Positions 28,488 to 41,067 of a stretch of 64,000 bases of DNA are shown in pieces (positions within the stretch are counted from its first letter, which is position 1; each line of letters opens with the position of its first letter). The notes under the pieces were generated by a model. That model was not told where the DNA came from. It saw only the letters and a program-made list of their open reading frames with translations, and searched no databases. The stretch comes from Pontederia crassipes (taxonomy: Eukaryota; Streptophyta; Magnoliopsida; Commelinales; Pontederiaceae). Both the position numbers and the translations under genes were made by a program. The stretch spans positions 1 to 64,000 of the forward strand of contig CM060188.1 in the NCBI GenBank assembly GCA_030549335.1, in the 5' to 3' direction.

Positions 28488-29263
28488 ATAGTATAGTATA
28501 ATGTAGTATAATATAGTATAATATAGTATAGTATAGTAGCATATACTATATACTCTATTCTATACACTATAAATTATACTATATACTATATACTATAGAA
28601 GTATATACTATATACTATACTATACTACAATAGACTATACAATATATTATATACTATATACAATACACAATACACTATATACTATATACTTATACTATAC
28701 TATATATTATATACTATATACTATGTATTTTATACTATATACTATACTATACTATCTATACTATATACTTTACTATATACTATACTATACTATATTATGC
28801 TATATTATACTATGCTATACTATACTATACTATACTATACTATACTATACTATACTATACTATACTATACTATACTATACTATACTATACTATACTATAC
28901 TATACTATACTATAATATACTATACTATACTACACTAGACTATACAATATACAATATACAATATACAATATACTATATACTATATACTATATCCTATATT
29001 TATACTAGACTATATACTATATACTACATTATATACTGTATACTATACTATACTATATTATACAATAATACTATACAATATACTTTATACTATATACTAT
29101 ATAGTATATGCAATATACTATGCTATATATTATACTATATACTATATACTACACTATACTTTACTATACTATATACTATATATTATATTATACTATACTA
29201 TACTATACTATACTATACTATACTATACTATATGCTATATATTATATTATACTATATTATACT
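28488..29263. repeat. Satellite, first copy of duplicated block
   Basis: A short GTATA stretch to about 28545, then TATAC orientation. Nearly identical to 30636-31383, including the final bases before the LTR. Confidence 0.9.
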
Positions 29264-30206
29264 TGTAACGAATAGCAAAAAGATAAAAAAAAGAATTCGA
29301 GTTTGATTAAAACAAACAACCGGCCAGCAGGTGACATCGTATTAATCCCCACTAGGAAACAAAGACCAATCCTGAGGGAGGGTAAAACCTTATCATATAT
29401 ATATATGTATATGAGAGTTATTCACTAGAGAATTGAGGGAGATAAAAATCAATTGGCCATTAAATTTCTGGTTCCAGCAATCTCACGAATCCTTCCCTGT
29501 TTTCCTTCGTTCCCCTCCTACGCGATCCGAAGTAGGGAGATTTCTGTGCAAGGACAGAATTCGAGAGGAGGAACAGCAAGAGAACCGAGAGGGAACAGGG
29601 GCGGATTCGAATAGATTTTTAACGAATCAAGGGTAGGATCCATCTCGACCAGGTGGGTGAATCGAAATCATCTTGCATGGCCTCTGAATTATCTCAATTC
29701 ATGCCCGAATCGTTATGAAAAGAATATGAATATGATTCAAGTTATTATTTTCAATTGTTTGATTTCTTGAATTCTTTGATTGGTTGATTGTTGCATGCAT
29801 AGTTATTTTTGTTTGTTATATTTCTGTATTATTGATTGCTAAGATGTAAGATTTAGAGGGGATTTCGTTTTCGGTTTTATAACGCAATTTAATTTTAAAA
29901 GTAGAAGTATTACGGCCGTAAAAAAATTGTTTGGTCGTAATTTTCTTACGGTCGAGAAAAGGATGGAGAGAGAAAGGGAAGATGGATTGGCCGTAAGAGA
30001 AATAAAAAAAAAAGAAAAGGAAGAAGCTTACGGCCGTAACGTAATAAGGGTTAATTTTTACGGCCGAAATGGAATGGAGAGTAGGGTTTTACGGCCGTAA
30101 CGTAATAAGGGTTAATTTTTACGGCCGTAAGGTGAAGGAATTCCTCGGGCGTAAAATCCAAAGAATTAGGGTTTTACGGCCGTAACGTAATAAGGGTTAA
30201 TTTTTA
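29264..30206 (+). repeat. Truncated Ty3 LTR (duplicated copy of 5' LTR start)
   Basis: Matches the first ~0.9 kb of the LTR at 31384, starting TGTAACGAATAGC after the same satellite bases. It then joins abruptly to the interior of TIR element B. It shares bases with the 5' LTR (GAATAGC, GAATTCGAG) where the 3' LTR differs, so it is best read as a copy of that LTR made after insertion, not as a separate insertion. Confidence 0.85.
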
Positions 30207-30635
30207 CCGCTCGTAGCCATATCTGGCCGCCCGCAGCTAGATCTGCCGCCGGGCGGCCATCGCGAAAGAGAGGGGGGGGGAGAGGGAGCGGGAACGGGAT
30301 AGCCGCCGGAGAGGGAGAGGGAGCGGGAACGAGAAATTCGCCGGAGAGGAAGAGGGAAAGAGGGAGGGAGAAGAGAGAGGGAGAGGGAGAGGGAGCGGGA
30401 AAGCTATCGGAGAGGGAGAGGGCGAGAGGGAGAGGAAGAGGGAAAGCCGCCGGAGAGGGAGAGGGAGAGGGAGAAGAGAGAGGGAGAGGGGGGAGGGGGT
30501 TCGGTCGGTTCGATCGATTTTTTAAGCCCTGAATCACACTTATCATCTGCGCCCGTCGGATCTCCATCCGACGGGCACGAATGGGGGGAGGGGGTTCCTC
30601 CCCCCTGTAAGGGTGGAGGACTCCATTAAATCCAT
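30207..30635. mobile_element. TIR element B, right-end copy (duplicated)
   Basis: Corresponds to about 28061-28487, including the purine tract and right terminus (CTCCATTAAATCCAT). Its left edge is the junction with the truncated LTR. Confidence 0.85.
30264..30499 (+). repeat. Purine-rich GGGAGA tract, copy 2
   Basis: Near-identical duplicate of 28117-28351. Confidence 0.85.
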
Positions 30636-31383
30636 ATAGTATAGTATAATATAGTATAATATAGTATAGTATAGTAGCATATACTATATACTCTATTCTA
30701 TACACTATAAATTATACTATATATTATATACTATAGAAGTATATACTATATACTATACTATACTACAATAGACTATACAATATATTATATACTATATACA
30801 ATACACAATACACTATATACTATATACTTATACTATACTATATATTATATACTATATACTATGTATTTTATACTATATACTATACTATACTATCTATACT
30901 ATATACTTTACTATATACTATACTATACTATATTATGCTATATTATACTATGCTATACTATACTATACTATACTATACTATACTATACTATACTATACTA
31001 TAATATACTATACTATACTACACTAGACTATACAATATACAATATACAATATACAATATACTATATACTATATACTATATCCTATATTTATACTAGACTA
31101 TATACTATATACTACATTATATACTGTATACTATACTATACTATACTATACTATACTATACTATATTATACAATAATACTATACAATATACTTTATATTA
31201 TATACTATATAGTATATGCAATATACTATGCTATATATTATACTATATACTAAACTATATACTATATACTACACTATACTTTACTATACTATATACTATA
31301 TATTATATTATACTATACTATACTATACTATACTATACTATACTATACTATATGCTATATATTATATTATACTATATTATACT
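30636..31383. repeat. Satellite, second copy of duplicated block
   Basis: Parallel to 28488-29263, about 28 bases shorter through copy-number changes. Ends ATACT directly before the LTR. Confidence 0.9.
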
Positions 31384-33476
31384 TGTAACGAATAGCAAAA
31401 AGATAAAAAAAAAGAATTCGAGTTTGATTAAAACAAACAACCGGCCAGCAGGTGACATCGTATTAATCCCCACTAGGAAACAAAGACCAATCCTGAGGGA
31501 GGGTAAAACCTTATCATATATATATATATGTATATGAGAGTTATTCACGAGAGAATTGAGGGAGATAAAAATCAATTGGCCATTAAATTTCTGGTTCCAG
31601 CAATCTCACGAATCCTTCCCTGTTTTCCTTCGTTCCCCTCCTACGCGATCCGAAGTAGGGAGATTTTTGCGCAAGGACAGAATTCGAGAGGAGGAACAGC
31701 AAGAGAACCGAGAGGGAATAGGGGCGGATTCGAACAGATTTTTAACAAATCAAGGGTAGGATCCATCTCGACCAGGTGGGTGAATCGAAATCACCTTGCA
31801 TGGCCTCTGAATTATCTCAATTCATGCCCGAATCGTTATGAAAAGAATATGAATATGATTCAAGTTATTATTTTCAATTGTTTGATTTCTTGAATTCTTT
31901 GATTGGTTGATTGTTGCATGCATAGTTATTTTTTTTTGTTATATTTCTGTATTATTGATTGCTAAGATGTAAGATTTAGAGGGGATTTCATTTTCGGTTT
32001 TATAACGTAATTTAATTTTAAAAGTAGAAGTATTACGGCCGTAAAAAAATTGTTTGGCCGTAATTTTCTTACGGTCGAGAAAAGGATGGAGAGAGAAAGG
32101 GAAGATGGATTGGCCGTAAGAGAAATAAAAAAAAAAGAAAAGGAAGAAGCTTACGGCCGTAACGTAATAAGGGTTAATTTTTACGGCCAAAATGGAATGG
32201 AGAGTAGGGTTTTACGGCCGTAACGTAATAAGGGTTAATTTTTACGGCCGTAAGGTGAAGGAATTCTTCGGGCGTAAAATCCAAAGAATTAGGGTTTTAC
32301 GGCCGTAAGGTGAAGGAATTCCTCGGACGTAAAATCCAAAGAATTAGGGTTTTACGGCCGTAAGGTGAAGGAATTCCTCGGGCGTAAAATCCAAAGAATT
32401 AGGGTTTTACGGCCGTAAGGTGAAGGAATTCCTCGGGCGTAAAAATCCAAAGAATTAGGGTTTTACGACCGTAAGGTGGAGGAGATTCTTCGGGCGTAAA
32501 AAAAAATCCAGAAGAGGTGAGGGCGTAAAATTCAGCAAAAATTCACCCATTAGTCTCTCTTTATTTTGATATGAACATTATTAATTTCCTTATAATTCCA
32601 ACATGAACTCTTTGTCTTGATTTATCTCATACCGATCATATCTCCTTCATCACACGATACAAAGAATGAAAAGATACTGAAAGTGATTAATAAGTTCAGA
32701 TGAAAGATTAATGATGGGTTGCCAGTCCAAGCCAAGTGCATCAAGATAAGGGTCGCTCCCTTGGTCATGGTTTGATCACCCATTGACCAGCACAAGGTCG
32801 TATCGTTTGTTGGGTATACCCCAAGAATTAAAGGCACCTCAAAGTCACCCTGATTGTTAATTAATAACCAAGATCAACAAGCATGTTCAAGTTCAAGTCA
32901 AGTCAAGTATGTCATGATTCCAAGTTTACTATGTATTATTGATCCTCATGATTCATGATATCGCTGATCTTATTCTTATTATGATCCATGATACTGATAT
33001 GTTATCTTTCACGTTCAAGTCAAGCATGATTATTTATCGCAGATTATTATATTCATGTCATGCATTGTATATCATGTGGTTCCCCACTAGGCTGTAAAGC
33101 TTACGGGAGGACCTCCTCCCCTATGTCTGATTTCCACAGGACCAGGTCAGTAACGTGGTGGAGTAGGTGTGTGGTGATGAAGCTCTGGCGATAGGACAAC
33201 ACATGAACCATAGGGATGTTAGAGTGTTATCTTGTTTTCATTTACCTTCCGCATTTTAGATTCATGATGTAGAATTTATTTTATTTCTTAGCAATGATAT
33301 AGCCACTTTTAGACTTCCGCATAATTATGTTATCTTCTTTGATTTTATTATCTTTCCGCTGATGTGTCTCAGTTTTTGACTAAGATATGGTCAATATTAT
33401 GGTCAAGTTATAGCATGCTGTAGCGTCTCCAGATTAGTCTTCGCCACGTGGCGGGGGTCGATTTGGGGGCGTTACA
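31384..33476 (+). repeat. 5' LTR, subfamily 2 (2.1 kb)
   Basis: Starts TGTAACGAATAGC and ends GGGGGCGTTACA, with the tips TGTAAC/GTTACA mutually inverted. It has a TA-dinucleotide run near 31520, a palindromic tandem array at about 32030-32475 and a G-box at 33445. Confidence 0.93.
32244..32475 (+). repeat. 55 bp tandem array with TTACGGCCGTAA palindromes
   Basis: About five copies of a 55-base unit starting TTTTACGGCCGTAAGGTGAA and ending AGAATTAGGG. The 12-base palindrome TTACGGCCGTAA also occurs upstream (near 32035, 32152, 32212). The same array lies at about 39236-39465 in the 3' LTR. Confidence 0.9.
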
Positions 33477-33480
33477 TTTA

Positions 33481-33492
33481 TGGTATCAGAGC
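33481..33492 (+). other. Primer binding site (tRNA-Met type)
   Basis: TGGTATCAGAGC lies four bases after the 5' LTR. It is complementary to the 3' end of plant initiator tRNA-Met, the usual primer site in plant Ty3 and Ty1 elements. Confidence 0.92.
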
Positions 33493-33673
33493 CTAAAGTT
33501 AGGACTCTCTTGACGTCCTAGTGTATAGAATAGTATAGTATGGTAAAAGGTTCATGTGCTATCGCCATGCAGTCGCCACACCCTCCACCGAAAAGTAATG
33601 TAAGTCAAGTTTATGTTTAAGATAAGTTATGATTTATTGATGCATGATTTTATTGTATGAATAGAGGATAAGC

Positions 33674-34890
33674 ATGTCACGACGGTCAGAGCGTATTCAA
33701 GAGCAAATGGCCAGAGCGGACCGGAATCTGTATGAGGCATCGGAAGGCCCACTTCCTGAGATGGGGGCCCAGCCGGGTCGCAGACGTGGCCGTGGCCGAG
33801 GTCGTGCGTCAGGCCGCAGAAGAGGTAGAGGCCGCGCGGCTAGAGAGCCATTAGAGGAGCATGTGGATGAGTTTGCTCCACCTGAGGGTAGCCAGGCAGG
33901 AGACAGTCCACCGGCGTCAAGGCGTCGTAATCAGAGGGCACGCCATGAAGCAGTAGAAGACACCATCCAGGTTTTCCTGAAGTTGCATCCGCCTCATTAT
34001 GATGGGAAGGCGGACTTTTTCAAGGCTGAAGAATGGATTGAGACTATGGATCGGATTTTTAAGCTGATGAGATGTACTGATGAACGCAAGGTCCTGTATG
34101 CCACACACATGCTTACTGGTACTGCGATGAGCTGGTGGAAGACTACAAGGGCCACCAGGTTCAGAGGGATGGAAGAAGAGGACATAGCATGGGATGAATT
34201 TAAGAAGGCCTTCATGGCGCGCTACACTCCTGAACATGACCGCATCAACAAACAAGAGGAGTTCTTGCAACTGCAACAGGGAACTATGTCTATGGCAGAT
34301 TACCACACCCAGTTCATCCAACTGGAACAATATTGCCCGATGCCATTTGAAGGACGTATTAGGGCTAACAGATTCATTAATGGACTACAGCAGGCACTGA
34401 AGACTGAAGTCCTGTCTGGGGATTGTGAAGATCTAGAGAAGGCTGTGAGGTTGGCCACACGTATGGAAAAGGATCAAGCTGAACGCAAGGCCAAAGCTCC
34501 AGCCAAAGCAATAGAGCAGCCCAGGCCTCGAACGGATGATCATCGGCCATTTAGGAGGAACGACCGCCGCGATCGTCGCTACAGGCCATACCAGCAGAGA
34601 GAAGCCCCAAGACAGGCTCAAGTTCAACCACGGCCTGCGCCAATGCAAGCACAGCCACTGAGACAACTGCCACCGCCACCACGCCAGCCACAAGTGCCAC
34701 AGAAGCCTTTATGTCCTCACTGTGGCCATCACCATGATGGAGAGTGTCGTAGACAGAGCGGCGCATGCATTCAGTGTGGACAGTTCGGACATTTCATCAG
34801 AAATTGCCCACAGGCTGCCAGAGGAGGCCGAGACAATCGAGCAGCAGGAGGTGCAAATTCCGTTGTGCAAGGTCGTGTGCACAACCTGGA
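33674..34890 (+). pseudogene. gag: Ty3 gag region
   Basis: Capsid-type polyprotein of the retrotransposon. The first ~70 residues are basic and Arg/Gly-rich. Then comes the plant Ty3 gag core with the THMLTGTAMSWWK-type motif and later EEFLQLQQGTMSMADY. A Pro/Gln-rich linker leads to a CCHC zinc knuckle (34765-34806, CIQCGQFGHFIRNC), preceded by a second Cys/His cluster near 34712. It starts at the first ATG with a long frame, about 200 bases after the LTR. Part of a broken fossil element. Confidence 0.9.
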
Positions 34891-34929
34891 AGCTGATGCA
34901 ACCCAAAATGATAATGATGTCATTAGAGG

Positions 34930-35330
34930 TACCCTCCCGATCGCCAACTTGTCTGCTACTATTTTATTTGATTCTGGGGCTACACACTCGTTTATTTCAG
35001 AGTCGTGTGCCCAAACTCTTAGTCTACCTCAGAAGCAGATGCCACATGCTATGCGTGTGAGTACACCTATGGGAACTCTCCATGCTGCAAAGTACATCCC
35101 GAATGTACCTGTCAATGTAGACAAGAAAAATTTTTCTGCAGACCTCATAGTCATCCCCATGGTGGATTATGACGTCATTTTGGGGATGGACTGGCTTTCA
35201 TATCACGATGCAACCTTGCAATGCAAACAGAAGAAGATCGTTATAGGTACGCAAGGCAAGTCCAAGGCGGTGATCAGAGGCACTCCATCAACAAAGAACA
35301 AAGTCATTGTCTCAGCGATCAAGGCACAGA
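34930..35330 (+). pseudogene. Ty3 aspartic protease region
   Basis: Retropepsin-like domain with the active-site signature FDSGATHSFIS (D codon near 34970) and the later VILGMDWLS motif, typical of plant chromoviruses. Lies between gag and RT as expected. Part of a broken element. Confidence 0.88.
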
Positions 35331-35429
35331 AATTATTGCAGAAAGGATGCTGTGGGTACTTGGCTAGTGTGGTCAAGACGGATGCACCTGTCACTGAGCT
35401 CCAACAGATAGATGTGGTGCAGGAGTTCC

Positions 35430-36740
35430 CAGATGTGTTTCCTGAGGACACATCCGGATTACCACCAAAACGAGAAATCGACTTTAAAATAGAGCTCCTC
35501 CCTGGGACTGCACCCATCTCTAAAGCACCCTACCGCATGGCACCTGCTGAAATGCAGGAACTGAAGAAGCAGATACAGGAGCTACTGGACAAGGGATTTA
35601 TCAGACCGAGCATCTGACCTTGGAGCGCACCGGTCTTGTTTGTCAAGAAAAAGGACGGCTCCCTGTGGCTCTGCATCGATTATAGAATGCTCAATAAAGT
35701 GACAATGAAGAATAAGTACCCCTGCCTCGGATAGATGACCTTTTCGATCAGCTGTCAAAAGCATCGGTGTTCTCTAAGATAGACTTACGTAGTTGCTACC
35801 ACCAGCTGAGAGTGGCAGAGGAGGACATACCGAAAACCGCTTTTCGGTCAAGATATGACCACTACGAGTTCTTGGTCATGCCATTTGGACTAACGAATGC
35901 CCCTGTCGCGTTCATGGATTTAATGAACAGGGTTTTCCGACCATATTTAGACCAGTTTGTCATAGTGTTCGTGGATGACATTCTGATCTATTCTTCCAGT
36001 CCAGAGCAACACCGAGAGCATCTCAGGATAGTATTGGAGATCCTAAGACAACACAAGCTTTATGACAAGCTTTCAATCTGTGAATTCTGGCTGAAGGAGA
36101 TCATATTCTTGGGACACATAGTCTCCAAGAAGGGCATTGCAGTAGACCCCGCAAAAGTGGAAGCGGTGACGAATTGGACTAGGCCGAAGAATGCTTATGA
36201 GATTCGCAGCTTCCTTGGTTTAGCGGGTTATTACAGGAGGTTTATCAGGGACTTTTCCAAGATTGCTGCACCCCTCACGAATCTCACAAAGAAGGCGGAA
36301 AAATTTATCTGGACAGATAAATGTGAGCAAAACTTTCAGACTCTGAAGGACCGTCTGACTTCAGCACCAATTCTCACTATACCGACAGGCAGTGGAGGTT
36401 TCGTGGTCTACAGTGATGCGTGTGGAACAGGATTGGGTTGTGTCCTGATGCAACACAGCAAAGTAGTGGCTTATGCTTCACGGCAGCTGAAGAAGCATGA
36501 GGTCAATTACCCCACACACGACTTGGAATTGGCGGCTGTGGTCTTTGCTCTGAAGATCTGGAGGCACTATTTGTATGGAGAGACGTTCGAGATCTTCACT
36601 GACCACAAGAGTCTCAAGTACATCTTCGATCAGAGGGATCTTAACATGAGACAACGGCGATGGCTTGAGCTCCTCAAGGATTATGAATTTGCTATCAATT
36701 ACCATCCGGGTAAAGCAAATTCAGTCGCCGATGCATTAAG
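35430..36740 (+). pseudogene. Ty3 reverse transcriptase and RNase H region
   Basis: RT motifs: PPKREIDFKIELLPG at the entry, then [23 protein letters not shown] and the catalytic FVDDILIYS (near 35968). RNase H follows with [16 protein letters not shown] and the [10 protein letters not shown] motif, ending near the [10 protein letters not shown] motif. Standard Ty3 order and lengths. Part of a broken element. Confidence 0.9.
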
Positions 36741-36989
36741 CAGGAAGTGGGAATGCTCGCTAGCTTATATGAGGCTACGCGAGTACGAGATGCTGGAAGA
36801 AATTGAGCAATGGTGCCCTAAGCTGGGAACAAATGGAGCTTTATGGATGATGCATCAGATGAAGCCCAGCTTAATTGACAGGATCATAACAGCTCAGAAA
36901 GTAGATCCTGAATATCAGAAGATTCTGAAGAGGTGCCAGAATGAACCAGTAGATTTTCAGATCTCTGTAGATGGAGGGATTAGATATCG

Positions 36990-37990
36990 GGACAGGTTGT
37001 GGATTCCCCCTGACACTGATGTCCGACGAGAGGTACTGGATGAGTGCCACAAGTCGGAGTTCGCCATCCACCCCGGTAGCACCAAGATGTATAAGGATGT
37101 ACAACGCAGCTACTGGTGGCCGGACATGAAAAGAAAGATAGCAGAATATGTATCCCGATGCCTGGTGTGCCAACAAGTCAAGATTGAACATCAGCGACCA
37201 TATGGCAAGTTGAAGCCTTTGGAAATCCCACAATAGAAGTGTGATAAGATCACTATGGATTTTGTATCCAACTTGCCTAGGACTAAGAAGGGTCATGATG
37301 CCATATGGGTAGTCGTGGATCGTTTCACAAAGGCAGCACACTTTATTCCAATCTGATGGAAGCAATCAGTGGAGAGTCTGCTAGACTTATATGTGAGAGA
37401 AGTAGTCAAACTCCATGGGATCCCAGAGTCCATAGTGTCTGATCGAGACCCCAGATTCACTGTCAGATTCTGGAGGAGCATGCAGGAAGCCTTTGGCACA
37501 AGGCTCAACTTCAGTACAGCTTTTCACCCTCAGACAGATGGGCAATCTGAGAGGACCATCCAGACACTAGAGGATATGTTAAGGGCCTGTGCACTAGATT
37601 GGCAGGGTAGCTGGGATGAACATATTCATCTGATTGAGTTTGCTTATAATAATAGCTACAATTCTAGTATTGGTATGGCACCATTTGAAGTCCTGTATGG
37701 ACGACCTTGCCGTTCACCTGCCCACTGGAGCGAAGTAGGCGAGGAAAAGATCATGAGTAAGGAAGAAGTGAAAGAAGCAGTGGAATATGCTGAAAAGATA
37801 GAATTGATTAAGCAAAGGATGAAGATTGTTCAAGGAAGGCAAAAGAGTTATGCTGACAAAGGCAGACGAGAGCAGATCTTTCAAGCTGGGGACCAAGTTC
37901 TTTTGAAGGTATCTCCCATGAAAGGAGTCATGAGATTCAGCAAGCGAGGAAAGCTCAGTCCTCGCTATGTAGGCCCATTTGAGATACTCG
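36990..37990 (+). pseudogene. Ty3 integrase region
   Basis: Zinc-binding HHCC part ([20 protein letters not shown], then CLVCQQVK), followed by the rve catalytic core with [17 protein letters not shown] and HPQTDGQSER motifs. After it comes a basic C-terminal part with YADKGRR and GPFEIL. Part of a broken element. Confidence 0.9.
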
Positions 37991-38009
37991 AGCTGGTAGG
38001 CGAGGCAGC

Positions 38010-38316
38010 ATGCAGACTGGCTCTACCCCCATCTTATGGGAGAGTGCACAATGTATTCCATGTATCCATGCTCAAGAAATACAAACACGATGCTGCAAAT
38101 GTTCTAAGGATAGAGGAGCCAGATATAGCTGCAGACTTGACCTTCGCTGAGTATCCAACGCATATAGTGGATCGCAAAGTACAACGTCAGAAGAACAAGG
38201 ATGTCCCCATGGTCAGAGTAGCTTGGCGTCACCATAGCGGAGATGACGCGACATGGGAGCTCGAATCGGAAATGCATCAAGAATTCCCTCATCTTTTCGG
38301 TAAGCCCTCTACTTAG
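38010..38316 (+). pseudogene. Integrase C-terminus with chromodomain-like end
   Basis: After the VFHVSMLKKY motif comes a segment with ILDRK-like HIVDRKVQRQ, VRVAWRHHSGDDATWE and FPHLF. This matches the Tekay/Del class of chromodomain tails, which in the family target insertion to chromatin. The same segment is the only coding part left in the older element at 7766-8001. Confidence 0.85.
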
Positions 38317-38344
38317 TGCAAAATTCGAGGACGAATTTTCTTTT

Positions 38345-38357
38345 AAGAGGGTAAGAA
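38345..38357 (+). other. Polypurine tract
   Basis: AAGAGGGTAAGAA lies directly before the 3' LTR TG, the expected plus-strand priming site. The related older element has AAGGGGGTAAGAA. Confidence 0.85.
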
Positions 38358-38486
38358 TGTAACGAACAGCAAAAAGATAAAAAAAAAGAACTCGAGTTTG
38401 ATTAAAACAAACAACCGGCCAGCAGGTGACATCGTATTAATCCCCACTAGGAAACAAAGACCAATCCTGAGGGAGGGTAAAACCTT

Positions 38487-38527
<41 letters not shown>

Positions 38528-40466
38528 GAGAGTTATTCACGAGAGAATTGAGGGAGATAAAAATCAATTGGCCATTAAATTTTTGGTTCCAGCAATCTCA
38601 CGAATCCTTCCCTGTTTTCCTTCGTTCCCCTCCTACGCGATTCGAAGTAGGGAGATTTCTGCGCAAGGACAGAATTTGAGAGGAGGAAGAGCAAGAGAAC
38701 CGAGAGGGAACAGGGGCGGATTCGAACGGATTTTTAACGAATCAAGGGTAGGATCCATCTCGACCAGGTGGGTGAATCGAAATCACCTTGCATGGCCTCT
38801 GAATTATCTCAATTCATGCCCGAATCGTTATGAAAAGAATATGAATATGATTCAAGTTATTATTTTCAATTGTTTGATTTCTTGAATTCTTTGATTGGTT
38901 GATTGTTGCATGCATAGTTATTTTTGTTTGTTATATTTCTGTATTATTGATTGCTAAGATGTAAGATTTAGAGGGGATTTCGTTTTCGGTTTTATAACGC
39001 AATTTAATTTTAAAAGTAGAAGTATTACGGCCGTAAAAAAATTATTTGGCCGTAATTTTCTTACGGTCGAGAAAAGGATGGAGAGAGAAAGGGAAGATGG
39101 ATTGGCCGTAAGAGAAATAAAAAAAAGAAAAGGAAGAAGCTTATGGCCGTAACGTAATAAGGGTTAATTTTTACGGCCGAAATGGAATGGAGAGTAGGGT
39201 TTTACGGCCGTAACGTAATAAGAGTTAATTTTTACGGCCGTAAGGTGAAGGAATTCCTCGGGCGTAAAATCCAAAGAATTAGGGTTTTACGGCCGTAAGG
39301 TGAAGGAATTCCTCGGACGTAAAATCCAAAGAATTAGGGTTTTACGGCCGTAAGGTGAAGGAATTCCTCGGGCGTAAAATCCAAAGAATTAGGGTTTTAC
39401 GGCCGTAAGGTGAAGGAATTCCTCGGGCGTAAAAATCCAAAGAATTAGGGTTTTACGGCCGTAAGGTGGAGGAGATTCTTCGGGCGTAAAAAAAAATCCA
39501 AAAGAGGTGAGGGCGTAAAATCTAGCAAAAATTCACCCATTAGTCTCTCTTTATTTTGATATGAACATTATTAATTTCCTTATAATTCCAACATGAACTC
39601 TTTATCTTGATTTATCTCATACCGATCATATCTCCTTCATCACACGATACAAAGAATGAAAAGATACTGAAAGTGATTAATAAGTTCAGATGAAAGATTA
39701 ATGATGGGTTGCCAGTCCAAGCCAAGTGCATCAAGATAAGGGTCGCTCCCTTGGTCATGGTTTGATTACCCATTGACCCGCACAAGGTCGTATCGTTTGT
39801 TGGGCATACCCCAAGAATTAAAGGCACCTCAAAGTCACCCTGATTGTTAATTAATAACCAAGATCAACAAGCATGTTCAAGTTCAAGTCAAGTCAAGTAT
39901 GTCATGATTCCAAGTTTACTATGTATTATTGATCCTCATGATTCATGATATCGCTGATCTTATTCTTATTATGATCCATGATACTGATATGTTATCTTTC
40001 ACGTTCAAGTCAAGCATGATTATTTATCGCAGATTATTATATTCATGTCATGCATTGTATATCATGTGGTTCCCCACTAGGCTGTAAAGCTTACGGGAGG
40101 ACCTCCTCCCCTGTGTCTGATTTCCACAGGACCAGGTCAGTAACGTGGTGGAGTAGGTGTGTGGTGATGAAGCTCTGGCGATAGGACAACACATGAACCA
40201 TAGGGATGTTAGAGTGTTATCTTGTTTTCATTTACCTTCCGCATTTTAGATTCATGATGTAGAACTTATTTTATTTCTTAGCAATGATATAGCCACTTTT
40301 AGACTTCCGCATAATTATGTTATCTTCTTTGATTTTATTATCTTTCCGCTGATGTGTCTCAGTTTTTGACTAAGATATGGTCAATATTATGGTCAAGTTA
40401 TAGCATGCTGTAGCGTATCCAGATTAGTCTTCGCCACGTGGCGGGGGTCGATTTGGGGGCGTTACA
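38358..40466 (+). repeat. 3' LTR, subfamily 2 (2.1 kb)
   Basis: Pairs with the 5' LTR. It has a longer TA-dinucleotide run near 38490-38520 and the same 55 bp palindromic array. Followed by the ATACT target duplication and satellite. Confidence 0.93.
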
Positions 40467-41067
40467 ATACTATACTATACTATACTATACTATACTATAC
40501 TATACTATACTATACTACACTATACTATATTATACAATATACTATATACTATATGCAATATACAATATATTATACTATATACTATATACGATATACTATA
40601 TACTATATACTGTATACAATTGTATATCCTATACTATACTATATACTACACTATATACTATATACTATATACTACATCTTATACTATATACTTTATACTA
40701 TACTATACTATATACTATATTATTTACTTTACTATATACTATATACTATATACTATATACTATACTATACTATATTATACTACACTAGACTATACAATAT
40801 ACTATATACTATATACAATAGTATATCCTATACTATATTATATACTATACTATATACTACACTATATACTATATACTATATAATACACTATATACTATAT
40901 ACTATACTATATACTATAATATACTATACTGTATACTATACTATCTACTGTACTATATACTATATGCTATATACTATATATTTTATACTTTATACTATAT
41001 ATTATATACTATACTATACTATATACTATATGGTATACTATACTATACTATACTATATTACAGTATA
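40467..41067. repeat. TATAC/TACTATA satellite
   Basis: TATAC orientation between the two LTR elements; no other feature seen. Confidence 0.9.

Larger units (their letters stand above)
31384..40466 (+). mobile_element. Ty3 LTR retrotransposon, Tekay/Del-like chromovirus
   Basis: 9.1 kb element with two LTRs (31384-33476, 38358-40466), tRNA-Met type PBS, gag-pol in the Ty3 order (gag, protease, RT, RNase H, integrase, chromodomain-like end), polypurine tract, and ATACT on both sides (31379-31383, 40467-40471) as target duplication. All structural parts are present but the coding part is broken, with about three breaks. By eye the two LTRs differ at about ten positions in the first ~400 bases and less afterwards, suggesting an insertion roughly one million years old or younger at usual plant LTR rates. 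It sits inside the satellite. Confidence 0.93.

Noticed and set aside
29264-30206. Independent second retroelement insertion or solo LTR
   Set aside because: Same satellite junction and shared diagnostic bases as the 5' LTR at 31384, plus duplicated flanking DNA; a segmental duplication explains it better.
33917-34330. 137-codon minus-strand frame over the gag region
   Set aside because: Antisense shadow of a well-supported gag coding region.
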